The translations under genes were made by a program, and so were the position numbers. The notes beneath the pieces were generated by a model that saw only the letters and a list, made by a program, of their open reading frames with translations, was not told the DNA's origin and made no database searches. Of a DNA stretch of 60,671 nt, positions 26,666-35,072 are shown piece after piece (within the stretch, counting starts at the first letter, position 1; each line of letters starts with the position of its first letter). Origin of the DNA: CADEDV01 sp036374495 (lineage in GTDB: Bacteria > Bacteroidota > Bacteroidia > Chitinophagales > Chitinophagaceae); assembly GCA_965652975.1 (NCBI GenBank), contig CBFGYO010000003.1:1-60671 (forward strand), given 5' to 3'.

Positions 26666-26772
26666 GAAAATGTGGAAATATGAAAATGTGGAAATATGAA
26701 AATTTGGAGATCATCATTTGATTATCATAGACCTAATTTCCACATTTTCACATTTTTCACATTTCCACATTC
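26666..26772. repeat. ATTTCCACATT-type inverted repeat
   Basis: The left arm is built of GAAAATGTGGAAATATGAA units from 26666 to about 26706. The right arm 26734-26772 is ATTTCCACATTTTCACATTT-like. It fills the junction between GH88 and the YihY gene, whose stop (26771-26773) overlaps it. Same family as 1-31. Confidence 0.7.
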
Positions 26773-27688
26773 ACCTCACTTCCTTTAAAGTGTACGAAAA
26801 TGCCTGACTTACCGGGTGGATAGGCAATCCTTGTCGTGCAGAGTAAATACTTATAAAACTTGCCCCATAGTAAAGGATGAAGGAGGAATAAAATAGAAAA
26901 AGAAGGATCAACACGAAAGCGCCGGCTGCTCCAAACAGAACACTGATATTACTATTGATGAGGAGATACCATAGCAAGAATTTACCAGCAGTAAATAAAA
27001 TGCCTGTTAATACACCCCCGATTAAAGCAGCTTTCCAGGTGGGTCGCCCATCACCGAGAAACCTGAATAGTACAATAAACCAAAGTGCCACGATAGCGGC
27101 ACCGGTTATTTCGTTCATCGCACTTTTAAAATAAGCACCACTTCCAAATAGAAATGTTTCCGCATAATCGCCTGCTATCATTTCGAGGCTATCGACAAAC
27201 ACATCTGCCAGGAAAAGCAGGCCGGCAAAAATTATTACCGCCAGTGAGCGAAGTCGCAATTTCAACTGGAAAGTGATACCCTTATCTGCCTTCAACCCAA
27301 CCTGCCATATCTGGTTAAATGAGTTTTTAATAACGGTAAACAATGTGGTGGCTACAAAAATGAGGAAAATGAATCCTGTAATAATTACCAGCCAGCTATC
27401 ACTGAAGCCACGTATGCTCCGCAATACCTGCCGCACCTGCCCCGCCCCATCTTCGCCCAGCGTATTTACCAGCCGCTCCATCATTGCACGACCTACGCTC
27501 CGGCGGTCCATGAATAAGCCGAACAATTGAATGATGATGAATAAAATAGGTGGTAATGCAAATGTGGTAAAAAACGCTGTGGCACCCGCCATTCGTAAGG
27601 GGTCGTTTTTCTGGAAGTCAGTCAGGGCTGGCCGTAAAGAACCAAAAATGCTGGAAAAAAAATTATGTTTTACGGGTTGTTCAGGCAT
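26771..27688 (-). CDS. YihY/BrkB-family inner membrane protein
   Basis: 305 residues with six hydrophobic helices and the family motifs MAGATAFFTTFALPPILFI, FSDSWLVIITGFIFLIF and TWKAALIGGVLTGILF. The family has no firmly known biochemical role; it is sometimes mis-annotated as ribonuclease BN. The start is the ATG at 27686-27688. A TAAATTTG box lies about 30 bp upstream. Its last codons end inside the ATTTCCACATT repeat. Confidence 0.88.
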   Translation of the reverse strand: MPEQPVKHNFFSSIFGSLRPALTDFQKNDPLRMAGATAFFTTFALPPILFIIIQLFGLFMDRRSVGRAMMERLVNTLGEDGAGQVRQVLRSIRGFSDSWLVIITGFIFLIFVATTLFTVIKNSFNQIWQVGLKADKGITFQLKLRLRSLAVIIFAGLLFLADVFVDSLEMIAGDYAETFLFGSGAYFKSAMNEITGAAIVALWFIVLFRFLGDGRPTWKAALIGGVLTGILFTAGKFLLWYLLINSNISVLFGAAGAFVLILLFLFYSSFILYYGASFISIYSARQGLPIHPVSQAFSYTLKEVR

Positions 27689-27717
27689 ATCAAAGCGACT
27701 TCTTACGACCGGGAATT

Positions 27718-27725
27718 CAAATTTA
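27718..27725 (-). promoter_or_regulatory. Candidate -7 box of the YihY gene
   Basis: Minus-strand TAAATTTG matches TAnnTTTG about 30 bp upstream of the ATG. No TTTG is seen at -33. Confidence 0.3.
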
Positions 27726-27928
27726 ATCGAAAGGTGCGAAGCTAACTGGTTAATAACGAAAATCTAAACACGCGCAGATACTTCGCCAGATTCATGCCGG
27801 GAGCACGCCCAAATCAGGTTCAGGTATTTATTTAGCTTTTCAGGACGTGAATTTTCCCGATTAAACCGTGATTTTTTAAGAATAAAATCGATCCCAAATT
27901 CAGTAGTTTTAAGGCTAATCCTACATGC

Positions 27929-28624
27929 ATGAAATATTTGTTAGTCCTTGCAATAATAATCAGCCTTAATTCCGATGCCCTCTTCGCTCAATCCCGCAAA
28001 ACCATCCGCGTAAAAGCCGGCGACGATATAGCTCAAACATATTCTAAACAGGGGTTTTACCGCCTCCCCAATTTTAGCAAAGCGACCCTGCATTTCAAGA
28101 CCGGCAGTAAAAACGACGGCATACTTTTCAACTACAGTATCATTTCAGGAAATATGCAGTTTATAGGTCCAAAAGGTGATACACTGGAAATGGGCGGAAC
28201 GGCTTCCATAGATTCCATAACATTTCCTGGAACAGTGTTTTACAACAATGATGGTTTCCAGGAGGTAGCAGCCAGGGTTGGATCGTTTCGACTTCTGAAG
28301 AAGGTCAACATCCGCATGCAGTCAGAGAATATAGGCGCATATGGTCAGCCCAATCCTACTTCATCCATTGTTAACTATACCAATTATTTTTCCGGAACCA
28401 ATGTATATAACCTGACGATCAACCAGGACATAATAATCGTGGAAACGATAACCTGGAGCTTCATGGATGCTGCTAATGCTACTTATAAACCCTCCAAAGC
28501 AACCCTTTTGCAATCGCTTCCTGCCGACAAAAAAGCCGTGGCGGAAGCCTACCTGCAGAAAAACAAGGTAAATTTTGATAAGGAAAAAGACCTTCTTGCA
28601 TTGATGAATGAACTCAACAAATAG
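27929..28624 (+). CDS. Exported hypothetical protein
   Basis: 231 residues. A signal peptide ends ALFAQ. The body is beta-rich, with LPNFSKATLHFKTGSKN, NYSIISGNMQFIGPKGDT and FYNNDGFQEVAAR, and the C-terminus is helical (VNFDKEKDLLALMNELNK). The layout and ending resemble the 39193-39909 product, so both may belong to one Bacteroidota family of small periplasmic proteins. Function unknown. Confidence 0.7.
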   Translation: MKYLLVLAIIISLNSDALFAQSRKTIRVKAGDDIAQTYSKQGFYRLPNFSKATLHFKTGSKNDGILFNYSIISGNMQFIGPKGDTLEMGGTASIDSITFPGTVFYNNDGFQEVAARVGSFRLLKKVNIRMQSENIGAYGQPNPTSSIVNYTNYFSGTNVYNLTINQDIIIVETITWSFMDAANATYKPSKATLLQSLPADKKAVAEAYLQKNKVNFDKEKDLLALMNELNK

Positions 28625-28835
28625 AGTTCCCTCCCAATTTGTAGATGTTTGTCTACAACTTCAATAATTATTGAAGCCTAATTGCTCCATGCTTCTCAGT
28701 GAGTGTGAATGTGGCACACTTTTTAAAGCATTTGCATTACCTAAACACTTTTTAAAGGTTGGCAGATCATTTTATAGCCTTTAAAGGTGGTAGAAAATTA
28801 TCCCTATATTAATCCGTATTTTCTTTTTGATATAC

Positions 28836-28867
28836 AATAAGCCGGCTATCCCGGCTTATTTGTTTTT
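28836..28867 (+). terminator. Rho-independent terminator upstream of the oxidoreductase gene
   Basis: Perfect 10-bp stem AATAAGCCGG (28836-28845) / CCGGCTTATT (28851-28860) with a 5-nt loop, followed by TGTTTTT. It lies 212 bp after the hypothetical gene and only 44 bp before the next start, so it ends the first gene or attenuates the second. Confidence 0.75.
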
Positions 28868-28910
28868 GAAATCGTGAAAAGCATTGTAACCTTTACTAAA
28901 CACATATAAT

Positions 28911-29846
28911 ATGCAGGTATATGACGTGATCATTGCCGGTGGAGGTCCGGCTGGTTTGAATGCAGCAATTGTACTTGCACGCAGTCGTCGAAAAGTAATC
29001 GTTTTTGATAGTGGACACCAACGGAATATTCGCTCGCACGGCATGCACAATTATCTTACACGGGACGGTATAAAGCCGGTTGATTTCCTGCAACTGGCTA
29101 CCGAGGAGGCACGCCGCTATCGGATTTTAATTAAAAAGATAGAAGTAAAATCTGCTTTCAAAAACAAAACCGGCTATTTTGAAGTGGAAGATGTAAAAGG
29201 CAACGTTTATCACGCAAAAAAAATCCTGCTGGCTACCGGCTTATCCGATAACCTGCCTAAAATAGAAGGCTTCGACGAACTGTATGGGAAATATGTTTTT
29301 CACTGCCCCTATTGCGATGGCTGGGAAGTAAGAGATAAAAGATTGGCAGTATATGCACACAGCAAAAACGGCGTTGACCTCGCCTTATCATTAAAAACCT
29401 GGAGCGAGCAGGTAACCCTCTACACCGATGGCAGAAAATACCTTAAACCTTCGGAACTCGCATTGCTGGAGCAGTACGAAATCCCGATTATAACGGCAAA
29501 GATTAAACGATTACAAATCGCAAATGATAAACTTAAAAGCGTAGTGCTGAAAGACGATAGCGCCCACCTTTGTGATGCGCTGTTCTTTGTGAATGGCTAT
29601 ACGCAGCAGTGCGCACTTGCCGAACGACTCGGTTGTACCATCAATTCCAAACGTGTTGTTATCACCAACCGTTTACAGCAAACCAATGTACCAGGAGTAT
29701 TTGTAGCTGGAGATGCGTCGAGGGATATGCATTTTGTGGTTGTGGCAGCGGCAGAAGGAGCAAAAGCAGGAGTTTCAATCAACAAAGAACTTCAATCCGA
29801 AGAAAAGCGAGCCGTGGCAAAAAAACTCCATAAAAAATTTGCGTAA
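28911..29846 (+). CDS. FAD-dependent thioredoxin-reductase-like oxidoreductase
   Basis: 311 residues. The N-terminal FAD-binding glycine motif is GGGPAGLNAAIVLARS, and a second nucleotide site is around residues 145-175. A redox CxxC is in HCPYCDGWEV (C132, C135), and the C-terminal FAD motif is GVFVAGDASRD. This is the low-molecular-weight thioredoxin reductase fold, but it may reduce another thiol substrate. Its stop TAA (29844-29846) lies inside the first operator palindrome of the following ArsR gene. Confidence 0.9.
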   Translation: MQVYDVIIAGGGPAGLNAAIVLARSRRKVIVFDSGHQRNIRSHGMHNYLTRDGIKPVDFLQLATEEARRYRILIKKIEVKSAFKNKTGYFEVEDVKGNVYHAKKILLATGLSDNLPKIEGFDELYGKYVFHCPYCDGWEVRDKRLAVYAHSKNGVDLALSLKTWSEQVTLYTDGRKYLKPSELALLEQYEIPIITAKIKRLQIANDKLKSVVLKDDSAHLCDALFFVNGYTQQCALAERLGCTINSKRVVITNRLQQTNVPGVFVAGDASRDMHFVVVAAAEGAKAGVSINKELQSEEKRAVAKKLHKKFA

Positions 29847-29884
29847 CCATTCGGTTACCTGTAATTTTGTAACCAAACGGTTAC
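29838..29884 (+). promoter_or_regulatory. ArsR-gene promoter flanked by two GTAACC-N4-GGTTAC operators
   Basis: TTTG (29838-29841) and TAATTTTG (29862-29869) are separated by 20 nt and match the Bacteroidota promoter consensus. One palindrome GTAACC-ATTC-GGTTAC lies in the spacer (29843-29858), and a second GTAACC-AAAC-GGTTAC (29869-29884) lies over the likely start of transcription. Their centres are 26 bp apart. The layout would block transcription when bound, so the ArsR protein probably represses itself. Confidence 0.75.
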
Positions 29885-29887
29885 ATT

Positions 29888-30217
29888 ATGAGGAGAGATG
29901 TTTTCCAGGCAATAGCCGATCCTACACGCCGCAGAATAATCAGTTTATTAGCCGGCAACCCCCAGCATCTCAATGCCATTGCCGAACAATTTGACGTAAG
30001 CCGGCCAGCCATTTCCAAACACATCCGTATACTCACCGAATGTGGACTTATCACCATAAAAAAACAGGGCCGCGAACGGTTTTGCCATACTGACCTTCAT
30101 CAACTAAGAGAGGTGCACGAATGGACGGAAAAGTACCGGACGTTCTGGACTTCAAAACTGGATGCCCTTGAAAATTTCCTTACGAAAGACCAGGGGAAGA
30201 AAAAGAGCAAACATTAA
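29888..30217 (+). CDS. ArsR-family transcriptional regulator
   Basis: 109-residue winged-helix protein. The start MRRDVFQAIADPTRRRIISL and the recognition region VSRPAISKHIRILTECGLI are typical of the ArsR subgroup that lies next to SRPBCC/AHSA1 genes. The metal-binding cysteines of classical ArsR are not evident. The start ATG is 3 bp after the second operator palindrome. The SRPBCC gene follows after 23 bp, so the two are an operon. Confidence 0.9.
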   Translation: MRRDVFQAIADPTRRRIISLLAGNPQHLNAIAEQFDVSRPAISKHIRILTECGLITIKKQGRERFCHTDLHQLREVHEWTEKYRTFWTSKLDALENFLTKDQGKKKSKH

Positions 30218-30240
30218 TCATTTTATCAAAACACATCATT

Positions 30241-30672
30241 ATGGACAACCAACCTATCATTATCGAAAAAACAATTAATGCTCCCATTGAAAAAGTATGG
30301 ACTGCTATTACGAACAGGGATGAAATGAAGCAATGGTATTTTGATTTAAAGGAATTCAAAGCCGAGCCTGGATTTGAATTCAGTTTTACAGGAGGTACGG
30401 AAACCAAAACCTACCTCCACCATTGTAAAGTAATGGAAGTGATACCGGGCAAAAAAATTTCCTATACGTGGAGATATGAAGGTGAGCCGGGCGATACACT
30501 GGTGAGTTTTGAATTAACTCCTGATGGCAATAAGACAGTCGTAAAACTAACACATAGCGGGTTTGAAACATTCACATCTGGCAACCCCGACCTTGACAAG
30601 AAAAATTTTGTTCAGGGATGGAATGAAATAATTGGTACGTCATTAAAGAATTATTTCGAAGGCAAAAAATGA
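30241..30672 (+). CDS. SRPBCC (AHSA1-like) domain protein
   Basis: 143 residues of the START/Bet v 1-like ligand-binding fold, with IIIEKTINAPIEKVWTAITN at the start and a C-terminal helix FVQGWNEIIGTSLKNYFEG. ArsR-AHSA1 pairs are common; the small molecule bound is not known. Expression is probably under the ArsR protein. It converges on the alpha/beta hydrolase gene with only 3 bp between the two genes and no visible terminator. Confidence 0.88.
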   Translation: MDNQPIIIEKTINAPIEKVWTAITNRDEMKQWYFDLKEFKAEPGFEFSFTGGTETKTYLHHCKVMEVIPGKKISYTWRYEGEPGDTLVSFELTPDGNKTVVKLTHSGFETFTSGNPDLDKKNFVQGWNEIIGTSLKNYFEGKK

Positions 30673-30675
30673 TGA

Positions 30676-31623
30676 TCAAAAGTTTATAGAAGCTTCCTGT
30701 TTGTTGGCATGCAGGCTATCCTTCTGCTTTACGATATCATAAACCTGCATGATGCCGTTCCTGATAGTCGGCCATTCGAATTGTGCAAGGCGATGAAAAC
30801 GTTGCTTTACAAATTGTATATCAAGGTAAGGTGCGTTTACCATTTGCTGCCGGGCAAATGATGCGTTGGTGGTGTCAACGATATCATCATTTTCACCTTG
30901 TATATACACAACAGGTACACGAATATTTTTCCAAAGTGGAAGCATTTGTTCCAACTCTTCGCGGTGATGAACTTTTTCTGTATTGGCAGAACGGAAGATG
31001 CGCGGGATAAACCAGCGAATTGACCAGTGCTCGATAATGCTGGTAAACCAGAAATACCTTTCCAGTCCAGGCCCCAATGATGGTCCCGTCAATACAAGTC
31101 CATCTACCAGGTGCGGGTAGTCCATTGCCATCCTGCATGCGATGGACGCGCCGTAAGAACCGCCGGCAATAATTATCGGACGATTTGCCTTGTGCAGGCT
31201 ATCGAGTATCGGTCGTATCATCGCTGCCTGTTTTTGGATTGATGGCTCGGGATCGCCTAATCCGGAATAACCATAGCCCGGCCTGTCTACTGCAAATACC
31301 CGGAAAGTTTTGCTAATGATACTATCATCATAACGGCCGCTATAATAACTCATCGATCCGGGTGAACCATGTAATAATAATAAAGTGGGGAGGCTGTCGG
31401 GGCCTACGGAAACATACCGAAGTGTCCTACCGTGTGTTTCATAATAATTTATGCTTGCATCGATATTGCGAGAATTAAAGATCTCCGTAAGTTCTTCGTC
31501 ACTCTTCCTGAATTGTTTGTAGTGGTCGAATATGAGACAGGCGATAATAAAAAGACCAATTAGCACAATTACAATGCGTGTCAAAATTCTTAGCCACCGG
31601 TACTTCCTTCTTTTTTTAATCAT
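30676..31623 (-). CDS. Alpha/beta hydrolase, membrane-anchored
   Basis: 315 residues. A basic start and a single N-terminal helix (about 14-30) would anchor it in the inner membrane, with the catalytic domain outside. The fold is seen through the oxyanion region LLLHGSPGSM, the nucleophile elbow GGSYGAS (Ser) and an acid in QGENDDIVDT, with a His near HRLAQFEW. Substrate unknown. Its gene starts 7 bp after the MOSC gene stop on the same strand. Confidence 0.87.
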   Translation of the reverse strand: MIKKRRKYRWLRILTRIVIVLIGLFIIACLIFDHYKQFRKSDEELTEIFNSRNIDASINYYETHGRTLRYVSVGPDSLPTLLLLHGSPGSMSYYSGRYDDSIISKTFRVFAVDRPGYGYSGLGDPEPSIQKQAAMIRPILDSLHKANRPIIIAGGSYGASIACRMAMDYPHLVDGLVLTGPSLGPGLERYFWFTSIIEHWSIRWFIPRIFRSANTEKVHHREELEQMLPLWKNIRVPVVYIQGENDDIVDTTNASFARQQMVNAPYLDIQFVKQRFHRLAQFEWPTIRNGIMQVYDIVKQKDSLHANKQEASINF

Positions 31624-31630
31624 ATCCCAA

Positions 31631-32431
31631 TTATGTAATTTCCTTTTCCAGAATGATCCTGTCTCCTATTTTTATTTCACCTGCTTCAGTTACCAGCAGG
31701 TTTTGTCCGAAGAGCACTTTATTATTCTTTTGCCGGTAGGTAGCAAGAGTGGCTAGCGGCTCCTTCCCTGCCTGGGCCGTTTGCTGGTCGATGGTGGTGA
31801 TGGCACAACGTGCGCATGGTTTAACGCCGGCAAACCGGGCTTCACCAATGCTGAAGTGATGCCATTTGTCTTCCTCGTATGGTTCTCCCCCGGTAAAAAC
31901 AATATTGGGACGAAAACGGTTCATTGGCAACGGTATTTTCATCCTGCTATTTAAATCGTCGAGTGAATTCTGACCTACTATCAACAACGGGTAAGCGTCG
32001 GCCAGGCTTACCTGTTCGTTATTGATAACATACCCGGCTTCTACTGGCCTTGAATTATTTTCCGGGAACCTTACCAGCTTACAGGTAATTCCCAATATGC
32101 GCGAAAACCATTGATTATGTTCATCACTTACTTCCATTACTTCTACAGTATCGTTCCAAATAACTGCGGCAAACGGGTTGCTTTGCGACACTGCCGGTAA
32201 AAAAATCTGTTCCTTATGGTATTTAATCGTGAATCCACCCGGTGCATGACTCAGCGAAAAAAGTGCCATCCGGTGCTGCACACGTTGTGTCATGAATTTA
32301 TTGTCTGCATCTACCAGCATCCACCTCCGATCAAAGGCAATACCTTTTGGTAATACTGCAGCTTGTGAAATGGCAATTCCGCCAAGTGATTTGATAGGGT
32401 AAATCCATAATTCTGAAACGGTGAGTGCCAC
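31631..32431 (-). CDS. MOSC domain protein
   Basis: 266 residues from the GTG at 32429-32431. An N-terminal beta-barrel domain (VSELWIYPIKSLGGI) leads to a C-terminal MOSC domain with the conserved Cys in PCARCAITTIDQ. MOSC proteins handle molybdenum-cofactor sulphur or N-hydroxylated compounds with a molybdenum cofactor. This one lacks ferredoxin or reductase fusions. The alpha/beta hydrolase gene lies 7 bp downstream, so they are probably an operon. Confidence 0.9.
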   Translation of the reverse strand: MALTVSELWIYPIKSLGGIAISQAAVLPKGIAFDRRWMLVDADNKFMTQRVQHRMALFSLSHAPGGFTIKYHKEQIFLPAVSQSNPFAAVIWNDTVEVMEVSDEHNQWFSRILGITCKLVRFPENNSRPVEAGYVINNEQVSLADAYPLLIVGQNSLDDLNSRMKIPLPMNRFRPNIVFTGGEPYEEDKWHHFSIGEARFAGVKPCARCAITTIDQQTAQAGKEPLATLATYRQKNNKVLFGQNLLVTEAGEIKIGDRIILEKEIT

Positions 32432-32543
32432 GGAATTAATTTTGAACTAAGATAAATTGATTTTCGAGATGCGCTTTTTATTCCTGGAAAATAAATTGCC
32501 GGGAAATTATGCCATCCCGTATTTTCATACACGTATATGAAGT

Positions 32544-33104
32544 ATGATGACGCCGTTGACTTTTGACTTTAGTAATTTCCCCGTACTTGAAACGGAACGA
32601 TTGCTGCTCCGGCAGATTGTGCATGAGGATGCGCCAGCTATTTTTAATTTACGTTCAAACAGTGATGTGATGCGCTACCTCGACAGACCAGCCGCGAAAA
32701 CAATTGAAGATGCCCACGAACTTATTGGTCGTATTGAGCGATCATTGGAAAACGGCGATGGAATAACCTGGGGCATTATGCTAAAAAATGGCAATGAATT
32801 AATAGGAACTGCAGGTTTCTGGAGAATAGTAAAGGAGCATTTTCGCGCCGAAATTGGCTACATGCTCCACCCCGCCTGGCAGGGCAAGGGATTGATGCAG
32901 GAAGTAATGGACAAGGTGCTGAATTATGGATTCAACACCCTGCGCTTGCATTCTGTTGAGGCCAATGTAAATCCCGCCAATGCCGCTTCTATACGACTCC
33001 TCGAACGTAACAACTTCGTAAGAGAAGCGTATTTCAGGGAAAATTATTATTATGATGGGAAATTCCTGGATACAGCGATCTATTCTAAATTAGCTACATC
33101 ATGA
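32544..33104 (+). CDS. GNAT-family N-acetyltransferase
   Basis: 186 residues of the RimJ-like GNAT group. Acetyl-CoA binding is indicated by GYMLHPAWQGKGLMQEVM, followed by the conserved VNPANAASIRLLERNNFV. It acetylates an amine, but the target (protein N-terminus, sugar or amino acid) cannot be read from the sequence. Two possible ATGs (32544 and 32547) are equivalent. Confidence 0.9.
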   Translation: MMTPLTFDFSNFPVLETERLLLRQIVHEDAPAIFNLRSNSDVMRYLDRPAAKTIEDAHELIGRIERSLENGDGITWGIMLKNGNELIGTAGFWRIVKEHFRAEIGYMLHPAWQGKGLMQEVMDKVLNYGFNTLRLHSVEANVNPANAASIRLLERNNFVREAYFRENYYYDGKFLDTAIYSKLATS

Positions 33105-33196
33105 TTCGGTTTTTATAAACAACGGGGGAAATCTTTTTCCAAAATAACTGGCAAATCCATTAAATTTATAGCCTTCCAAAACCAAACCAACTTTAT

Positions 33197-33982
33197 ATGC
33201 ATCGAGTCATCGTTCCTGTTGATTTTTCTGACACCGCCCTTAATGCCGCACGTTTTGTAGCACATATGTTGGCAGGGAAAAAAGATGCGTTGGCAATACT
33301 GTATCATAATTTCAAGGATCAGCAGGATCATGAAATGTGCATGAACTACCTGGAGAGCCTTAAGATGGAGCTGCATCACAAAGGCGACCTGAATGTGGAG
33401 TGTATAATTGAAATGGGTGGCGAATTGATTGAAAATGTCGCCCGGCTGGCACATACCCGTACGGCGACATTGATTGCAATGGGTATAACTGGTCGTACAG
33501 CTCTTGGACAAAAGCTAATCGGTAGCAATACACTGAAAATGGTTGATAAAAGCCTGATACCGGTAATGATCATTCCATCCGACGCTAGCTTTACCGGGAT
33601 TAATAATGTTGCCTTCGCCTCCGACTTCAAAGATGTAGAGCGCACGACCCCCTCGGCATTTATCACATCTGTACTGGAAATGTTCAACCCCAAACTACAT
33701 ATTGTAAATGTAGACCCTGAACATTATGTTGCGCTAACCGAAGATTGCCAGCAGGAAAAAGAAAAATTGCGCAGTATGTTCAACAACTATAACCCCGAAT
33801 TTTATTTTATAGGCATGCATGATTTCTTCGATGCCATGGACAATTTTGTAAAGGATTATAATATTGATATGCTTGTAACAGTCCCCCGCTTTCATAACAA
33901 TAGCAGTAACCTGTTCAAAAGCACCCATACCAAACGTCTCGCCTATCACAGCAACATACCATTGATGGCAGCACACGAATAG
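33197..33982 (+). CDS. Universal stress protein
   Basis: 261 residues with a typical N-terminal USP domain (VIVPVDFSDTALNAARF) and the nucleotide motif G-2X-G-9X-G-S at 96-110 (GITGRTALGQKLIGS). The C-terminal half is a second, more diverged USP-like domain ending HTKRLAYHSNIPLMAAH. The cytoplasmic protein probably responds to stress by binding ATP. It is followed after 53 bp by a paralog of the same length. Confidence 0.9.
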   Translation: MHRVIVPVDFSDTALNAARFVAHMLAGKKDALAILYHNFKDQQDHEMCMNYLESLKMELHHKGDLNVECIIEMGGELIENVARLAHTRTATLIAMGITGRTALGQKLIGSNTLKMVDKSLIPVMIIPSDASFTGINNVAFASDFKDVERTTPSAFITSVLEMFNPKLHIVNVDPEHYVALTEDCQQEKEKLRSMFNNYNPEFYFIGMHDFFDAMDNFVKDYNIDMLVTVPRFHNNSSNLFKSTHTKRLAYHSNIPLMAAHE

Positions 33983-34035
33983 CGCCGGATAACTTTTTAT
34001 ATCACTTCCCTAACGAACCTTTAAAATGATCATTC

Positions 34036-34821
34036 ATGAATACTGTAATTGTACCAGTTGATTTTTCTACTACCTCCCTCAATGCTGCACGTTATGCAAT
34101 GAAATTGCTAACCGGGCATTATGGAGTGAATATGATTCTTCACCATGTGTATGAAAAACCTTCCCAATCCGCCGAATCGCAAACGAAGCTGGATCAACTG
34201 AAAGCTGAATTGATGGATATTGGAACGGTCAAAGTAACCGTACTGGCAGAAGAGGGCAGTGACTTCATTACCGAACTGGAAAAACTTGCCCGCCACCAGC
34301 AGGCCGACCTTATTGTAATGGGTATAACAGGACGTTCAGCAATTGGTCAGACATTTATCGGTAGTAATACACTTAAAATGGTAGAAAAGAAAGTATGCCC
34401 TATACTTATCATTCCGCCTGAAACTACCTATAAAGATGTGAAGAATGTATTGCTCACCTCCGACTTCAAAAACGTTGTTTCTTCAACACCTTCCGTGCCC
34501 ATCAAAAAAATACTAAAAGTTTTTAGACCCAATCTTCATATTATCAATGTCGATAGCGAACATTATGTAGCGCTTACTGAAGAATACCAGGCTGAACGTG
34601 CCAAGCTGAAAGATATGTTCAATGAGTTTAACCCCGAATTCTACTTCCTGGGTTTATACGATGTTGATGAAGCTATCAACCAGTTTGCAAATGACAAAAA
34701 AGTGGATATGATCATCGTCATCCACAAGGAGCATTCGCTGGTTGCAAAAATGTTTGTAAAAAGTCATACCAAAAGACTCGCATACCACAGTTCAGTGCCG
34801 GTCCTTGCATTGCATGAATAG
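34036..34821 (+). CDS. Universal stress protein, paralog of the 33197-33982 product
   Basis: 261 residues, the same length and layout as the upstream gene. The first domain keeps the nucleotide motif GITGRSAIGQTFIGS, and both products share VDFSTTSLNAARYA-like and EHYVALTEEYQ-like stretches and the HTKRLAYHS ending. It is a tandem duplication. A terminator hairpin follows at 34853-34900. Confidence 0.9.
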   Translation: MNTVIVPVDFSTTSLNAARYAMKLLTGHYGVNMILHHVYEKPSQSAESQTKLDQLKAELMDIGTVKVTVLAEEGSDFITELEKLARHQQADLIVMGITGRSAIGQTFIGSNTLKMVEKKVCPILIIPPETTYKDVKNVLLTSDFKNVVSSTPSVPIKKILKVFRPNLHIINVDSEHYVALTEEYQAERAKLKDMFNEFNPEFYFLGLYDVDEAINQFANDKKVDMIIVIHKEHSLVAKMFVKSHTKRLAYHSSVPVLALHE

Positions 34822-34852
34822 TTTTTCCCGGGTTAATGCAGATAAATAACTT

Positions 34853-34900
34853 AAAACCTACCTGCTCGCTGAGGCTAAGCCAGGGCGCAGGCAGGTTTTT
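34853..34900 (+). terminator. Rho-independent terminator after the tandem USP genes
   Basis: AAAACCTACCTGC (34853-34865) pairs with GCAGGCAGGTTTT (34887-34899) with one mismatch and has an inner GGCT/AGCC stem. It ends in a T run, about 30 bp after the second USP stop. Confidence 0.75.
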
Positions 34901-34919
34901 ATCTTTTACCTGAACTAAC

Positions 34920-34927
34920 TATCTTTG
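34920..34927 (+). promoter_or_regulatory. Candidate -7 box of the arginase gene
   Basis: TATCTTTG matches TAnnTTTG in the gap before arginase, about 145 bp upstream of its ATG. No clear TTTG is present at -33. Confidence 0.4.
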
Positions 34928-35072
34928 ATCCTGATGCCTTATACACGACTTATAAGTATTTCTACGTTTGCCGAACAATCGCTGCCGGCAAATTTTTATA
35001 TTCCCGATTGAGCATTCTCCCGCCTGCCCTCCCCTTGCCCAAATCCTGCTTGATTACCTAACGATTGATTTT

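Noticed and set aside
26666..26772. Tandem AT-rich repeats considered as a CRISPR-like array
   Set aside because: Units are 10-20 bp, without unique spacers, and form an inverted repeat between two convergent genes.
26771..27688. Ribonuclease BN annotation for the YihY/BrkB protein
   Set aside because: The helical membrane family was wrongly named; no nuclease motif is present.
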